From the NCBI GenBank assembly GCA_903850745.1, contig CAINMH010000057.1, forward strand, positions 1 to 32,590: a stretch of DNA of 32,590 nucleotides, read 5' to 3'. Shown here one piece after another: positions 1-8,810 of the stretch. The notes beneath the pieces were generated by a model. The model was not told where the DNA came from. It saw only the letters and a program-made list of their open reading frames with translations, and made no database searches. The stretch comes from an uncultured bacterium (lineage in GTDB: Bacteria > Actinomycetota > Actinomycetes > S36-B12). Position numbers and translations under genes: made by a program. Within the stretch, counting starts at the first letter, position 1, and the number at the start of each line of letters is the position of its first letter.

Positions 1-2663
1 GACACATCCACCCGAGGCTGCCCATTAGTGAAGCCCGACAACACGACCTTGCCATTAGCGTCGGTGAGTGTTTGAGCAACCTTGGGAACAGTGAAGGTGA
101 AACCTTCAACGGTTTTGGAGAACGCGAACCCACCCGTTCTACTGGGCGGTCCATAACTGTCATCGAGACAGAAGTCGTTGGCGTCTAGATCCCCATAGGC
201 CCACTCCAGGCAGTCTGAATCCTGATATTGACCCTCATCAGGGTTCAACCCCACCGCAACACCAGGAACAGGGAGCCCGTTGGGCAGCTCGACGGTGACC
301 GTGCGAGCCGCGATCGCCACCTCAGGCAGTTGCAAAACGGTGGAGGTGAACCCTAGATGTCCGTTGAAGATGCCCGACACAGTCGCACCTTCAGCAGTTA
401 GGGCACCAGTGACGGTCACATTGACCGCGCCGGCTGGTGCTAGTGGAAAGTCGATAATTCCATCATCGGTCAAACCATAGGTTTTCGACGATGATGCGGC
501 ACCGTTCGACATCGCCCACGTGATCGCCCCACCAATAACAGGCTCACCCGCAGCATCCACGACCGCGACACGCACTGAGGACTTCACACCCACGGTGGTG
601 ATCAACACCGGGGCAGAGAACGCTGATTGGCCGCGAGCATTAACTGCCGCTATCTCAACCCATGCTGCTTGAGCCGGGCCAGTGAGCCCGGGAACATTGA
701 ACTTTGTGACCACACCGATCTCCGACTCAGTCCACGTCACCCCATCATCCCGAGACACGCTCAGGACATAACCGGTGATTGCTGACCCATTCGATGCAGC
801 CGCATCCCAACGCAACTCAGCAGAATTCGATAAACGCAAACCAGCGCGAGTGTTGCCCGGCACCCCCGGCCACGAGAACGCGATCGCTTCACCCGAGACC
901 ACGCCTTCGCCTTCACCGACCGCGTTACTGGCATAGACCGTGAACAAATAAGGCGTGCCATTAGTCAAACCCTCAACCTCGCATGAGGTGTCTGGCGCAA
1001 CAGCGACACACTCCAGCCCGCCCGGTGCAGATTCCACCCGGTATCCCGTCACGACAGAATCACCTGGATCCATCGGGGCAGTCCAGGACACCACAGCAGT
1101 CCCGTTACCCGGTTCCACGTCCACACCCGACACGACACCAGGAGTGTCACCGGCCACGAACGACACAGCGGTTGAACCCTCGGACTCGATGGCGGAGTCC
1201 ACGGTGAATACCTGCACGGCATAACGATCACCACGCGTCAATCCCGACACCGTGCACGTGCGCTGTACCGACTCACATGACGCAGTTCCTGGAGAGACTC
1301 GCACCCGATACGAATCCGCACCCGTCACCGCAGACCACGACACCGCAGCAATCGTCCCCGACTGCTGCACCGTCACACGGGCAGGAGCATCGGGACGGTA
1401 TTCAGTACTAAACGACACAGCAGCCGACGGCGCAGACGTCCCCGTCGAACCAATCGCCACTACTGAAGCAGTAAAATCCTTGCCCCACTCAAGACCATTA
1501 ATCGAACACGACGTCACCAGCGAAGTACAGGTCAAAGCACCCGGATTCACCGTCACCCGATACGAATCCACGTCCGACATAGGGTCCCATGAAACCGAGA
1601 CGGAATTTCCATCCACTACAGCCGCAACTCCTACCGGATAAGTGCCCGCGCTAACGGTGATTCCTGAAGGAACGCGCAGTTGGTTGTTTCCGTTTGAACC
1701 CCAGCACCTGATTGTGCCTGCCTCGAGGATTGCGCATGCGTGATCATCGCCGACAGCGACTGCATCCACATCCGTCACCGCACTAGGAATGCTGTAGTCC
1801 ATCCAGTTTCCGAAGCATTCAACTTCACCTGGGTATGTGAGCGCGCATCCGGAGCTACCCATAGACACCTGAAGAACTTGGCGAAGGTTCTGGAAGCCGT
1901 CCATCCGGCCATCTCCGAACCCCCAGCAGTCAATCCTTTCGTTTGTGAGAACCGCGCAACTTGCAGCCCGACCCGATGACAAACTGACGGCGTCCGAGAC
2001 GTCACGCGCTCCATCGACTCGGTCCGCGCGATCTTGGAGACCCCAACACTTCACAGTGCCATCGCTCAGTAGCGCGCAGTACATTCCGTCGCCACCCTCA
2101 AGACCAACAACATCGGCTCCAAAATTTGGAGGAGTCCGCAGCCCGTGCGTGTTTGTACCCCAGCACTTAATGGAGCCTGTCGTCAGCAGGACGCACGCAC
2201 CGCCCCATGCAGTGGCCACATGTTGAACACGCCCAAGAGAGTTCGGCACGTTGGTCTGCCCGAGGTCGTTCTCCCCCCAACATGCCACCGATCCACCACG
2301 CGTGACGAGGCATGCGTGTCCGAACGAGACATCAATCTGAACGGCATCCGAGACATCGGGAACGTCACTCACGACATCAGACCTGTCCCAACCCCAGCAG
2401 GTCGGTGACCCACTATCGAGGATGAGGCAGGTGGTGCCTTCCGCTGAGGCGAATCTCGGCATGTAGAGGGCGTTACGGTCTGCTCGAGAGAATTGTGACG
2501 ATGCTTGTGGAGCAGCCGGCTGCGATGCTTTCACATTTGTTTGAACCGAAAGCGGCGCCGATGAAGCTTGGGCCACCGTGGATACACCGACCACGCCGGC
2601 GAGCAATACGGCAGTTGATGCGACCGTGACGATGGCTCGAAGTGTGTGGGTAAGGCGATTCAT
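1..2663 (-). CDS. Secreted RCC1-repeat / fibronectin type III protein, partial (C-terminus beyond left edge)
   Basis: The frame stays open from an ATG at 2663 to the left edge (887 codons seen, no stop). GGGGAA lies 4 bases before the ATG. Residues 1-32 form a Sec signal peptide: basic start (MNRLTHTLR), hydrophobic core, then AQA-SS. Residues ~65-330 hold about seven RCC1-like blades, each carrying a Cys about ten residues before a Cys-Trp-Gly, for example HACAILEAGTIRCWG. Residues ~335-690 hold four Fn3 domains (SVSWDPMSDVDSYRV is typical); the first three each carry a Cys pair, as in LTCTSLVTSC. From ~690 on there is an invasin/Ig-like stretch (VVDAAGEPVIGGAI). The protein is exported and probably a surface or matrix protein; ligand and anchoring are unknown because the C-terminus is missing. 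RCC1 blades paired with Fn3 domains are common in secreted actinobacterial proteins, and the blades need not be a GTPase exchange factor. Confidence 0.85.
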   Translation of the reverse strand, partial: MNRLTHTLRAIVTVASTAVLLAGVVGVSTVAQASSAPLSVQTNVKASQPAAPQASSQFSRADRNALYMPRFASAEGTTCLILDSGSPTCWGWDRSDVVSDVPDVSDAVQIDVSFGHACLVTRGGSVACWGENDLGQTNVPNSLGRVQHVATAWGGACVLLTTGSIKCWGTNTHGLRTPPNFGADVVGLEGGDGMYCALLSDGTVKCWGLQDRADRVDGARDVSDAVSLSSGRAASCAVLTNERIDCWGFGDGRMDGFQNLRQVLQVSMGSSGCALTYPGEVECFGNWMDYSIPSAVTDVDAVAVGDDHACAILEAGTIRCWGSNGNNQLRVPSGITVSAGTYPVGVAAVVDGNSVSVSWDPMSDVDSYRVTVNPGALTCTSLVTSCSINGLEWGKDFTASVVAIGSTGTSAPSAAVSFSTEYRPDAPARVTVQQSGTIAAVSWSAVTGADSYRVRVSPGTASCESVQRTCTVSGLTRGDRYAVQVFTVDSAIESEGSTAVSFVAGDTPGVVSGVDVEPGNGTAVVSWTAPMDPGDSVVTGYRVESAPGGLECVAVAPDTSCEVEGLTNGTPYLFTVYASNAVGEGEGVVSGEAIAFSWPGVPGNTRAGLRLSNSAELRWDAAASNGSAITGYVLSVSRDDGVTWTESEIGVVTKFNVPGLTGPAQAAWVEIAAVNARGQSAFSAPVLITTVGVKSSVRVAVVDAAGEPVIGGAITWAMSNGAASSSKTYGLTDDGIIDFPLAPAGAVNVTVTGALTAEGATVSGIFNGHLGFTSTVLQLPEVAIAARTVTVELPNGLPVPGVAVGLNPDEGQYQDSDCLEWAYGDLDANDFCLDDSYGPPSRTGGFAFSKTVEGFTFTVPKVAQTLTDANGKVVLSGFTNGQPRVDV

Positions 2664-2727
2664 GATGTTCCCCGTTCGTTGGCTTAGTGACTCCGGACGT
2701 CTACAAGGTTGCCGGTGGTTCGAGGTG

Positions 2728-2838
2728 CTACGCGACTGCAACCGACGCAGGCGTTGTGAGTACTGCGCCTAGCACCGTGGCGGCGGCTACGAAGGCAACT
2801 CCGTAACGAGCTTTGCTGTGGATAGATCTTGTCGACAT
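2728..2838 (-). CDS. 36-aa reading frame consisting of a signal peptide only
   Basis: ATG at 2838 is preceded by GGGGGAAGA, a good Shine-Dalgarno site 4 bases upstream. The product starts MSTRSIHSKARYG, has a hydrophobic stretch (VAFVAAATVLGAVL), then an AxA-like end (PASVAVA), and stops at once. It lies 64 bases upstream of the RCC1/Fn3 gene on the same strand. It could be a small secreted or membrane peptide, a leader peptide for the downstream gene, or the surviving 5' end of a lost secreted protein. The other two frames after its stop do not continue into anything recognisable. Confidence 0.35.
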   Translation of the reverse strand: MSTRSIHSKARYGVAFVAAATVLGAVLTTPASVAVA

Positions 2839-3063
2839 ATCGTCTTCCCCCTATGAGCGTGCGACCTGCTTGGCACTGTATCCCATAATTGCATAAATTT
2901 GTCCTTTCGTGCCGCTACCACTGATTTCTCTCGAGAGGACGGTCACGGGCGAGGGGAACTGGCAGACTGCCCCTGGTCGAGAACCCCATGACATCAGTGA
3001 GGGATCGACTCAGAAATCCGACGAGTCTAAAAATTGAGAACCTTTTGATAAGTCGAACAATGA
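2839..3063. other. Intergenic region upstream of the RCC1 gene
   Basis: This stretch lies between the helY stop and the 36-codon frame and shows no gene. It contains the palindrome CTCTCGAGAG near 2928-2937, an inverted repeat GGCA-GAC-TGCC near 2960-2970 inside a GGGG/CCCC pair, and TACAGT on the minus strand at 2875-2880, a possible -10 element for the RCC1 transcript. No inverted repeat here is followed by a T run, so I do not call a terminator. Confidence 0.4.
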
Positions 3064-5763
3064 CTACGCAGTCGCGTAGGAGACAACTCCGCGTTGAATT
3101 GATGCGATGGCAGAAGATGCGACAGCGGAGAGTTCGGGGTCAGGTGAGGCACTAGCAATCTGGCCCAATGCGTCGACAACCTGCTTGGCCCAGCGCACAA
3201 AGTCACCAGGTGGCATGTCTGAGCCGCTCAACACTGCGCTAAGCGTCGCGCCCTTAGTCCAACGCTGGATGACCATTGCGAAACCAGGATCTGGCTCGCG
3301 CAGGAACGCCACACGATGTGCCTTCTCGATTGCTTCTAACTCGGCCCAGATGCGATGTGTTTCGTCGATTGCATCGCGCACCACACCGCCGGGGATGCGC
3401 ACCGGCATGTCTTCACGCTGACGAGACTCGTAGACGAGAATCGAGACCGCGGCCGCGAGTGCAGGTGCATCGAGTCCGGACCAAATTCCTTTGCGCAAAC
3501 ATTCTGCGGTGAGTAGATCCGTCTCGGAGTAGATGCGCTTGAGGGTGTCGCCTGCCTTAGTGGCGACCATTGTGCCGTCGACCTCGCGCAGGTAGTCGAG
3601 TTCGGTCAAGATCTCGCACACACGGTCGAACTGGCGTGCAATGGTGTTGGTGCGGCTATCGATGCGTGAATGAAGAGATCCGAGTTCAGACTGCATACGC
3701 CATGCCTTCTCCGCCCAGCGGGCGTGAGTTTCGCGGTCAGAACAGCCATGACAAGGGTGTGATCGCATCTGCGCCCGTAGACGGGTGATCTCCTCATCCA
3801 CTCCCCCGGCGCGTGGCCGACTCGGCGGGGTGATGCCGCGCACCGCCTCCTTCAGCCGGAGCACCAATTCTTTGCGGCCGTGTGCCGATCGTGGTGCGAA
3901 ACCCTTCGGGAGGCGCACCTGGGCAACGACCGCGGGCGCCTGTGGAAAGTCGACAATGGAAAGCCGGCGCACCTGCTTATCGAGCAACATCACTGTGGGC
4001 CGTGGATCATCGTGTGGCGATAGGCCTGGATCGATCACGACAGCCGCACCCGAACGCCGGCCCGTGGATACGAACACCACGTCGCCCTCGCTGAGCTTCT
4101 CGAGCGCATCGACCGTGTCTGCACGTCGTTTACTCACGCCCTCGCGCACCGCGTCGCGCTCGCGTTGATTAATGCGCTGCCGGATCCCGGCGTATTCCTC
4201 AAAGTCGCCGAGATGACATTGCATGGAACGCCTATATTCGGTGAGTGCCTCCTCGTCACGACGAGCTTGCGCTGCCAAGGAGACGACGGCTCGATCGGCT
4301 TGGAACTGCGCGAATGAAGTCTCCAACACCTCGCGTGCTTGCTCGCGCCCCATTTGGCCGACCAGATTGACCGCCATGTTGTAGGAGGGTCGAAAGGATG
4401 AGCGCAGCGGATACGTACGCGCCGATGCCAGACCCGCTAGCGACCGCGGATCAAGTTCGTTGTGCCACACGATCACACCATGCCCCTCAACGTCGATCCC
4501 ACGTCGCCCAGCGCGCCCGGTCAGCTGCGTGTACTCCCCCGGCGTGATGTCGACGTGTGCATCACCGTTCCATTTGACGAGGCGCTCGAGTACGACAGAG
4601 CGCGCGGGCATGTTGATGCCCAGCGCCAGGGTTTCTGTTGCGAAGACAGCGCGCACGAGACCTTGCTGGAAGAGCGCTTCGACTACCTCCTTGAACCGTG
4701 GGAGCAAACCTGCGTGATGAGCGGCGAACCCGCGCTCGAGCGCATCGATCCATTCGCCGTAGCCGAGAACCGCAAGATCCTCACCTGGTAGATCGGACAC
4801 GGCGTTCTCCACGTATGCCCGAATCTGATCGCGCTCCCCCGGCGTTGTTAGGCGCAGGCCCATGGTGGTGCACTGACGCACTGCCGCTTCGCAGCCGGCT
4901 CGGCTAAAGATGAACGTGATCGCGGGCAACAAGTCAGCGCGAGCAAGACGTTGGATCACCTCACTGCGCATGGGCGTGCGGTCATCACGTGGGCGCTTGC
5001 CGCCTCGCTGGGGACGGGTGTCTGGCTGGCGGCGTCCCTCGCTCGACGAGATGCGTACGAGTTCGGGATTGACCTGCTGCTGGTCGTCGTCGATGAACAG
5101 ATCGAGCAGATGGGTACGTACCAGCACGTGTTGCCACAACGGCACTGGACGATGCTCCTCGACCAGCACATCGGTCGCCCCGCGCACTGTCTCAAGCCAC
5201 TCACCGAACTCCTCGGCATTGCTAACCGTTGCAGATAGCGCAATCACCGTGATGCGTTGTGGCAGGTGAATGATGACTTCCTCCCACACCGCGCCACGCG
5301 AGCGATCGGCGAGATAGTGCACCTCGTCCATCACGACATAGCCGAGCGTGTGCAGGGTGGGTGAATCCGTGTAGAGCATGTTGCGAAGCACCTCGGTCGT
5401 CATGACGACGATCGGGGCTTCGCTGTTGATTGCTGTGTCACCGGTGAGCAGTCCGACGTTCTTAGCCCCGTGACGTTCGACAAGGTCGTGAAACTTCTGG
5501 TTAGACAACGCCTTAATGGGGGTGGTGTAAAAACACTTCAGCCCGGCATCCAACGCTTCTTGGGCCGCAAACTCCCCCACGACCGTCTTGCCTGAGCCGG
5601 TGGGGGCCGCCACGAGGACACCGCGGCCTTCTGCGATCGAAGCGCACGCACGCAGTTGGAAGTCGTCCAACGGGAAGGAATAGGTCTCGGCGAAGCGCTG
5701 CACCGGCCCTTGGAAGCGCTGGCGGGCCTTAGCTGCTGCGAAGCGCTCTGCGGGGGTGGGCAC
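3064..5763 (-). CDS. helY: Ski2/Mtr4-like DEAD/DEAH-box RNA helicase HelY
   Basis: This 899-residue superfamily 2 helicase is full length for actinobacterial HelY. Walker A is APTGSGKT (53-60), motif II is DEVH (146-149), motif III is SAT (177-179), motif V falls in ATETLALGINMP (375-386) and motif VI is QLTGRAGRRG (413-422). The C-terminal ~170 residues match the DSHCT domain of the Mtr4/Ski2 family. Such enzymes unwind structured RNA with ATP, but the bacterial substrate is poorly defined. The start is GTG at 5763, 9 bases after the stop of the lipid-kinase-like gene. No Shine-Dalgarno is present; TAGCCT sits 6 bases upstream, suggesting a leaderless transcript in addition to read-through. 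The position beside tatC and pafBC matches Mycobacterium Rv2092c. Confidence 0.93.
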   Translation of the reverse strand: MPTPAERFAAAKARQRFQGPVQRFAETYSFPLDDFQLRACASIAEGRGVLVAAPTGSGKTVVGEFAAQEALDAGLKCFYTTPIKALSNQKFHDLVERHGAKNVGLLTGDTAINSEAPIVVMTTEVLRNMLYTDSPTLHTLGYVVMDEVHYLADRSRGAVWEEVIIHLPQRITVIALSATVSNAEEFGEWLETVRGATDVLVEEHRPVPLWQHVLVRTHLLDLFIDDDQQQVNPELVRISSSEGRRQPDTRPQRGGKRPRDDRTPMRSEVIQRLARADLLPAITFIFSRAGCEAAVRQCTTMGLRLTTPGERDQIRAYVENAVSDLPGEDLAVLGYGEWIDALERGFAAHHAGLLPRFKEVVEALFQQGLVRAVFATETLALGINMPARSVVLERLVKWNGDAHVDITPGEYTQLTGRAGRRGIDVEGHGVIVWHNELDPRSLAGLASARTYPLRSSFRPSYNMAVNLVGQMGREQAREVLETSFAQFQADRAVVSLAAQARRDEEALTEYRRSMQCHLGDFEEYAGIRQRINQRERDAVREGVSKRRADTVDALEKLSEGDVVFVSTGRRSGAAVVIDPGLSPHDDPRPTVMLLDKQVRRLSIVDFPQAPAVVAQVRLPKGFAPRSAHGRKELVLRLKEAVRGITPPSRPRAGGVDEEITRLRAQMRSHPCHGCSDRETHARWAEKAWRMQSELGSLHSRIDSRTNTIARQFDRVCEILTELDYLREVDGTMVATKAGDTLKRIYSETDLLTAECLRKGIWSGLDAPALAAAVSILVYESRQREDMPVRIPGGVVRDAIDETHRIWAELEAIEKAHRVAFLREPDPGFAMVIQRWTKGATLSAVLSGSDMPPGDFVRWAKQVVDALGQIASASPDPELSAVASSAIASIQRGVVSYATA

Positions 5764-5769
5764 CCCGTA

Positions 5770-5775
5770 AGGCTA
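5770..5775 (-). promoter_or_regulatory. -10 element of helY, overlapping the upstream stop codon
   Basis: TAGCCT ends 6 bases before the GTG start. Its first three bases are the TAG stop of the upstream kinase gene. This matches the TANNNT-N6-start arrangement seen at seven other genes in the window. Confidence 0.5.
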
Positions 5776-6663
5776 TGCCAGTGCGGCTACGACCTTGAGC
5801 GCCGCAGGATGCACCTCGATGGAGATCGGCAAGGGGCCGACTCTTTCCCCGTCGGCATAGGCAATTTGACCTGGGGCCGTGACTTGGATGTGTTTGCCAC
5901 GCAGCGTCGATACTTGCGAATGGGTGACGTGTGTCCCGGCATAAACACGCGGGAAGACCTTGAGCAAGGTCGCCTTGCTGACTTCTCCGAGCCAGGTCAG
6001 ATCAAGCTGACCATCACGGATATCCGCGGATGGACAGATCCGCATACCGCCGCCGTAACGCGGACCATTGCCCACGGACACCAAGATCCCCGCCCCTTCG
6101 TGGACCGCGCCGTCGATCGCGATCGAGTAGGGCCGGGCGGTAAACGTGCGAAGCTCGGCAAGCATCGCCGTGATGTATCTGGCAGTTCCCCGGGGCCAGC
6201 GGATGGCGTTAGCTCTCTCGTTGACATTGGAGTCGAATCCGGTCGAGAGCACACCGAGATACCACCTCGTGGCGCCATCTGCCGTGGTGACCCGGGCAAC
6301 GTCAATGGAGATTACGGGCATTGCCACCAAAGCCTTCGCAATCACCTCGGCGTTGCCCTTTGGCATGCCCAAGGTGCTCGAGATGTCGTTGCCCGTGCCG
6401 CACGGGAGTACGCCCAAGGCCGAAGATGTGCCCACAACGCCCTGGAGGACCGCATTAACCGTCCCGTCGCCGCCGCACGCGATCACCACGTCAGCGGACT
6501 GCGTTGCCAGACGAGCAGACTCGATGGTGTCAGTGACGGAATGGCACAGGAATGCTCGTGTGTGCCAGCCATGTTGGTTCAGAACCTGCGCACACTGTGC
6601 GGCTTGATCGGCAGCCCGACCCTTCCCTGCTCGTGGATTCACGATCAGGGCGGCTGAGGTCAT
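5773..6663 (-). CDS. Diacylglycerol kinase / YegS-type lipid kinase
   Basis: The 296-residue protein has the DAGK catalytic fold. NPRAGKGRA (9-17) is the N-terminal nucleotide-binding loop, GGDGT (64-68) is the signature of the kinase domain, and GTGND (89-93) follows. The C-terminal half has the beta-rich second domain (GNGPRYGGGM, then DGQLDLTWLGE). The family phosphorylates a lipid hydroxyl, usually diacylglycerol, at the inner face of the membrane; the substrate here is not determinable. The ATG overlaps the tatC stop as ATGA, so translation is probably coupled. It sits between tatC and helY in the proteasome-linked operon. Confidence 0.9.
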   Translation of the reverse strand: MTSAALIVNPRAGKGRAADQAAQCAQVLNQHGWHTRAFLCHSVTDTIESARLATQSADVVIACGGDGTVNAVLQGVVGTSSALGVLPCGTGNDISSTLGMPKGNAEVIAKALVAMPVISIDVARVTTADGATRWYLGVLSTGFDSNVNERANAIRWPRGTARYITAMLAELRTFTARPYSIAIDGAVHEGAGILVSVGNGPRYGGGMRICPSADIRDGQLDLTWLGEVSKATLLKVFPRVYAGTHVTHSQVSTLRGKHIQVTAPGQIAYADGERVGPLPISIEVHPAALKVVAALA

Positions 6664-7529
6664 GCCAGTTCGAGAGGCGAAGTCTCGTCATCGCCCCAAT
6701 TGTCGTAGTCAGAATCAGGGCCACGCTTTCGGGCGCGTCGCCGGTCATTGATGAGGCAGATGATGATGGCGATCCCGACAAGTACGAGCATCGGACCTGC
6801 CAGAAGCAACATATTGACCGGGTCGCCTGTTGGCGTGGCGATCGCTCCGAAGATAAAGACGCTGAAGATGATCCACCGCCACCACGAAAGCAGACGTCTG
6901 CCGGTCAGAATCCCGGTGAAGTTGAGTAATACGAGAACCATGGGGAGCAGGAAGCCGACGCCAAAGATCAAGACCATGCGGATAAAGAAGGCAAGGTACT
7001 TGTCGACAGACACGATGTTCTCGACGTTTTCTGGGGTGAACCCAAAGAGGATCTCCAGACCGAACGGCAACACGAAATACGCCAAGGCAACGCCACTCGC
7101 AAACAGTGGAACGGCAACGACAACAAAAGCAATCGCCCAGCGTCGTTCGTGCCGGTGCAGGCCCGGAGTGATGAACCGCCAGAGTTGGTACAGCCAGATG
7201 GGTGAAGAAAGCAGCAGACCGGCCATAGCCGCGACTTGTATCTGCAGCACAAACGGATCAGCCACACCAGTGAGCGCGAGTGTGACCTCTCGACCTTCAG
7301 CACGCGCTTGTTCAATGACGGCATTGAAGGGCTGAGAGAGCCACGCGAAAATTGGCGTGTAGTAAAGCCATCCCACGACCATGCCGATCGCGAGAGCGAT
7401 GCCGCACCTAAAGAGACGATTGCGAAGCTCACGAAGATGAGCCGTTAAGGGCATGCCTTCAGCGGCTGACCGCGACTTACTTTTCTTGCGCCCGGCGTCT
7501 GGGGCTGGGGCCTCGGGTGTCGCGACCAC
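6660..7529 (-). CDS. tatC: Sec-independent translocase subunit TatC
   Basis: This 289-residue integral membrane protein has six hydrophobic segments at about 40-58, 95-115, 132-155, 180-203, 216-233 and 239-260. The conserved cytoplasmic stretch MPLTAHLRELRNRLFR (26-41) and the loop FITPGLHRHERR (119-130) are TatC signatures that take part in twin-arginine signal recognition. The N-terminal tail (1-25) and C-terminal tail are charged. The start is GTG at 7529, two bases after the tatA stop, so the two are co-transcribed and probably translationally coupled. With TatA it exports folded proteins carrying twin-arginine signals. Confidence 0.96.
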   Translation of the reverse strand: MVATPEAPAPDAGRKKSKSRSAAEGMPLTAHLRELRNRLFRCGIALAIGMVVGWLYYTPIFAWLSQPFNAVIEQARAEGREVTLALTGVADPFVLQIQVAAMAGLLLSSPIWLYQLWRFITPGLHRHERRWAIAFVVVAVPLFASGVALAYFVLPFGLEILFGFTPENVENIVSVDKYLAFFIRMVLIFGVGFLLPMVLVLLNFTGILTGRRLLSWWRWIIFSVFIFGAIATPTGDPVNMLLLAGPMLVLVGIAIIICLINDRRRARKRGPDSDYDNWGDDETSPLELA

Positions 7530-7531
7530 GC

Positions 7532-7816
7532 TCAGGACTCAGTGCGCTCCGGCGCTGCCGCCGCTTGAGGCGTCGATGCCTCGATCACAACAGGCGCTGC
7601 CGGCTCGACAGCGGCCGGCGGTGCGGCAGTTGTCGCGGCGGGTGACGCTGGGGCCGCTTCAGACTTGGCGTCGTCAATGAGGCCCTTGGTCTCGGACTTG
7701 AAGATACGAAGCGAACGACCGAGTCCACGTGCTGCGTCGGGAAGGCGCTTGGCACCGAACAAAAGCAGGATGAGGGCGATGAGAATTACCCATTCCCAGC
7801 CACCAAGACTTGGCAT
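7532..7816 (-). CDS. tatA: Twin-arginine translocase subunit TatA
   Basis: The 94-residue protein has one N-terminal membrane helix (about 8-21), the hinge FGAKRLPD (20-27) and an amphipathic helix rich in Arg and Lys (to ~50). A long Ala/Pro-rich acidic tail follows. This is the TatA/E pattern; it forms the protein-conducting oligomer with TatC. ATG at 7816 has a strong Shine-Dalgarno site (GAGGAGGT, 5 bases upstream). A TAGGCT hexamer lies in the short gap after pafC, so tatAC probably has its own promoter inside the larger operon. Confidence 0.95.
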   Translation of the reverse strand: MPSLGGWEWVILIALILLLFGAKRLPDAARGLGRSLRIFKSETKGLIDDAKSEAAPASPAATTAAPPAAVEPAAPVVIEASTPQAAAAPERTES

Positions 7817-7846
7817 TGCCTACCTCCTCGAAGAGTTGTGGGGTCA

Positions 7847-7852
7847 GCCTAC
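7847..7852 (-). promoter_or_regulatory. Probable -10 element of tatAC
   Basis: TAGGCT lies between the pafC stop and tatA, about 30 bases before the tatA ATG. It would give a short leader carrying the Shine-Dalgarno site. No clear -35 is visible. Confidence 0.4.
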
Positions 7853-7865
7853 GCCCTAGGAGGGG

Positions 7866-8810
7866 CTAAACGGTGGTTGATCCGCCATAGCCGGACAGGG
7901 CCTCTTGGGCCAGGGTCCGGACGCGGTCCACCAGCGCTGCCGGTGAGACCGCTCGTGCTTGTCCCCCGAGGCTCAGGACCAGCCGGGCCGCCCACTCCAG
8001 GTCGGAGACGAGGAGTTCGACGGATCGCACGCCATTGGTCTCTCCGAGCAGTTTTGCCGCATGGGTCTCGACCACCCACGATGCCGAGGGCTGCAGGGAA
8101 AGTTCGACCTTCGTCTGGGCCGTGGGCTCGTCGTCGAGTGCCCCCACCGAGGGCGGCACCGATTGCCCACCCAGTGAACAGGTGAGAATCCGGTCAAGCC
8201 GGAAGGTGCGTACGGCCTCGGCCAGGTCGCACCATGCTTCGACGTAGGTATAGCCCTGACCGACGAGGACCCGCATGGGCGTAATGGTGCGCTCGGTGAC
8301 GTCTTCGCGGGTGATGCCGGCGTAGGTCATGTGGACGCTGAGACCTTGAGCGATCGCTTCGTCGAGAACAGCTGCTTGGTCACCGCTTGCTATTCGCATG
8401 TCGACTAAATCGGCGGCAAGTGCTCCGCCACCTGCCCTCTCGAGTTTTGCGGTCGCAGTGACCAGTGCATCGCGGTCATGGTCGCCCGGGACCTGCGCGA
8501 GGACCCGCAGGCCCACCAGGAGCGCGGTGACCTCGTCGGGCGTGAGCCGCATGGGTGCGGTCAACGTTTGCGGGTCGAGTACGTGGATCTCCTCGTCCTC
8601 GTCCCAGAACTGAATATCGACGAGGTGCTCTGGGCCGTAGCCGGGTAAGCCACTGCAAATCAGGAGGTTGAGGTCGTCAACCAGTTCCTCGGTCGTTACC
8701 CCAAAGTGCACGGCGGCTTCAGACACAGTCACGCCGTCATGGGCCGAAAGCCACGGAACTAGAGCAAGCAGACGCGACAGGCGTTCGGGTGCAGCTACCG
8801 GGCGCGTCAT
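7866..8810 (-). CDS. pafC: WYL-domain transcriptional regulator PafC
   Basis: The 314-residue protein has an N-terminal winged-helix-like domain (about 1-75; RLSRLLALVPWLSAH is typical) and a central WYL domain (~160-225: MTYAGITREDVTERTITP, then RTFRLDRI). A C-terminal WCX-like extension follows. In mycobacteria PafC pairs with PafB as an activator of the LexA-independent DNA-damage regulon. The canonical WYL triplet is degenerate here (YTYVEA). Its ATG overlaps the pafB stop as ATGA, as expected for partners made in equal amounts. The name rests on synteny and order (pafB then pafC). Confidence 0.9.
   Translation of the reverse strand: MTRPVAAPERLSRLLALVPWLSAHDGVTVSEAAVHFGVTTEELVDDLNLLICSGLPGYGPEHLVDIQFWDEDEEIHVLDPQTLTAPMRLTPDEVTALLVGLRVLAQVPGDHDRDALVTATAKLERAGGGALAADLVDMRIASGDQAAVLDEAIAQGLSVHMTYAGITREDVTERTITPMRVLVGQGYTYVEAWCDLAEAVRTFRLDRILTCSLGGQSVPPSVGALDDEPTAQTKVELSLQPSASWVVETHAAKLLGETNGVRSVELLVSDLEWAARLVLSLGGQARAVSPAALVDRVRTLAQEALSGYGGSTTV

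Noticed and set aside
955-1641. Several plus-strand frames over the left end
   Set aside because: The minus strand is open throughout and encodes continuous RCC1 and Fn3 repeats; the plus frames are its shadows.
2950-3063. Terminator after helY
   Set aside because: Short inverted repeats are present (GACTC/GAGTC, GGCA/TGCC), but none is followed by a T run in the helY direction.
5656-6657. Long (333-codon) open frame on the plus strand across the lipid-kinase gene
   Set aside because: It is the antisense of a gene with clear kinase motifs and its translation has no recognisable domain.
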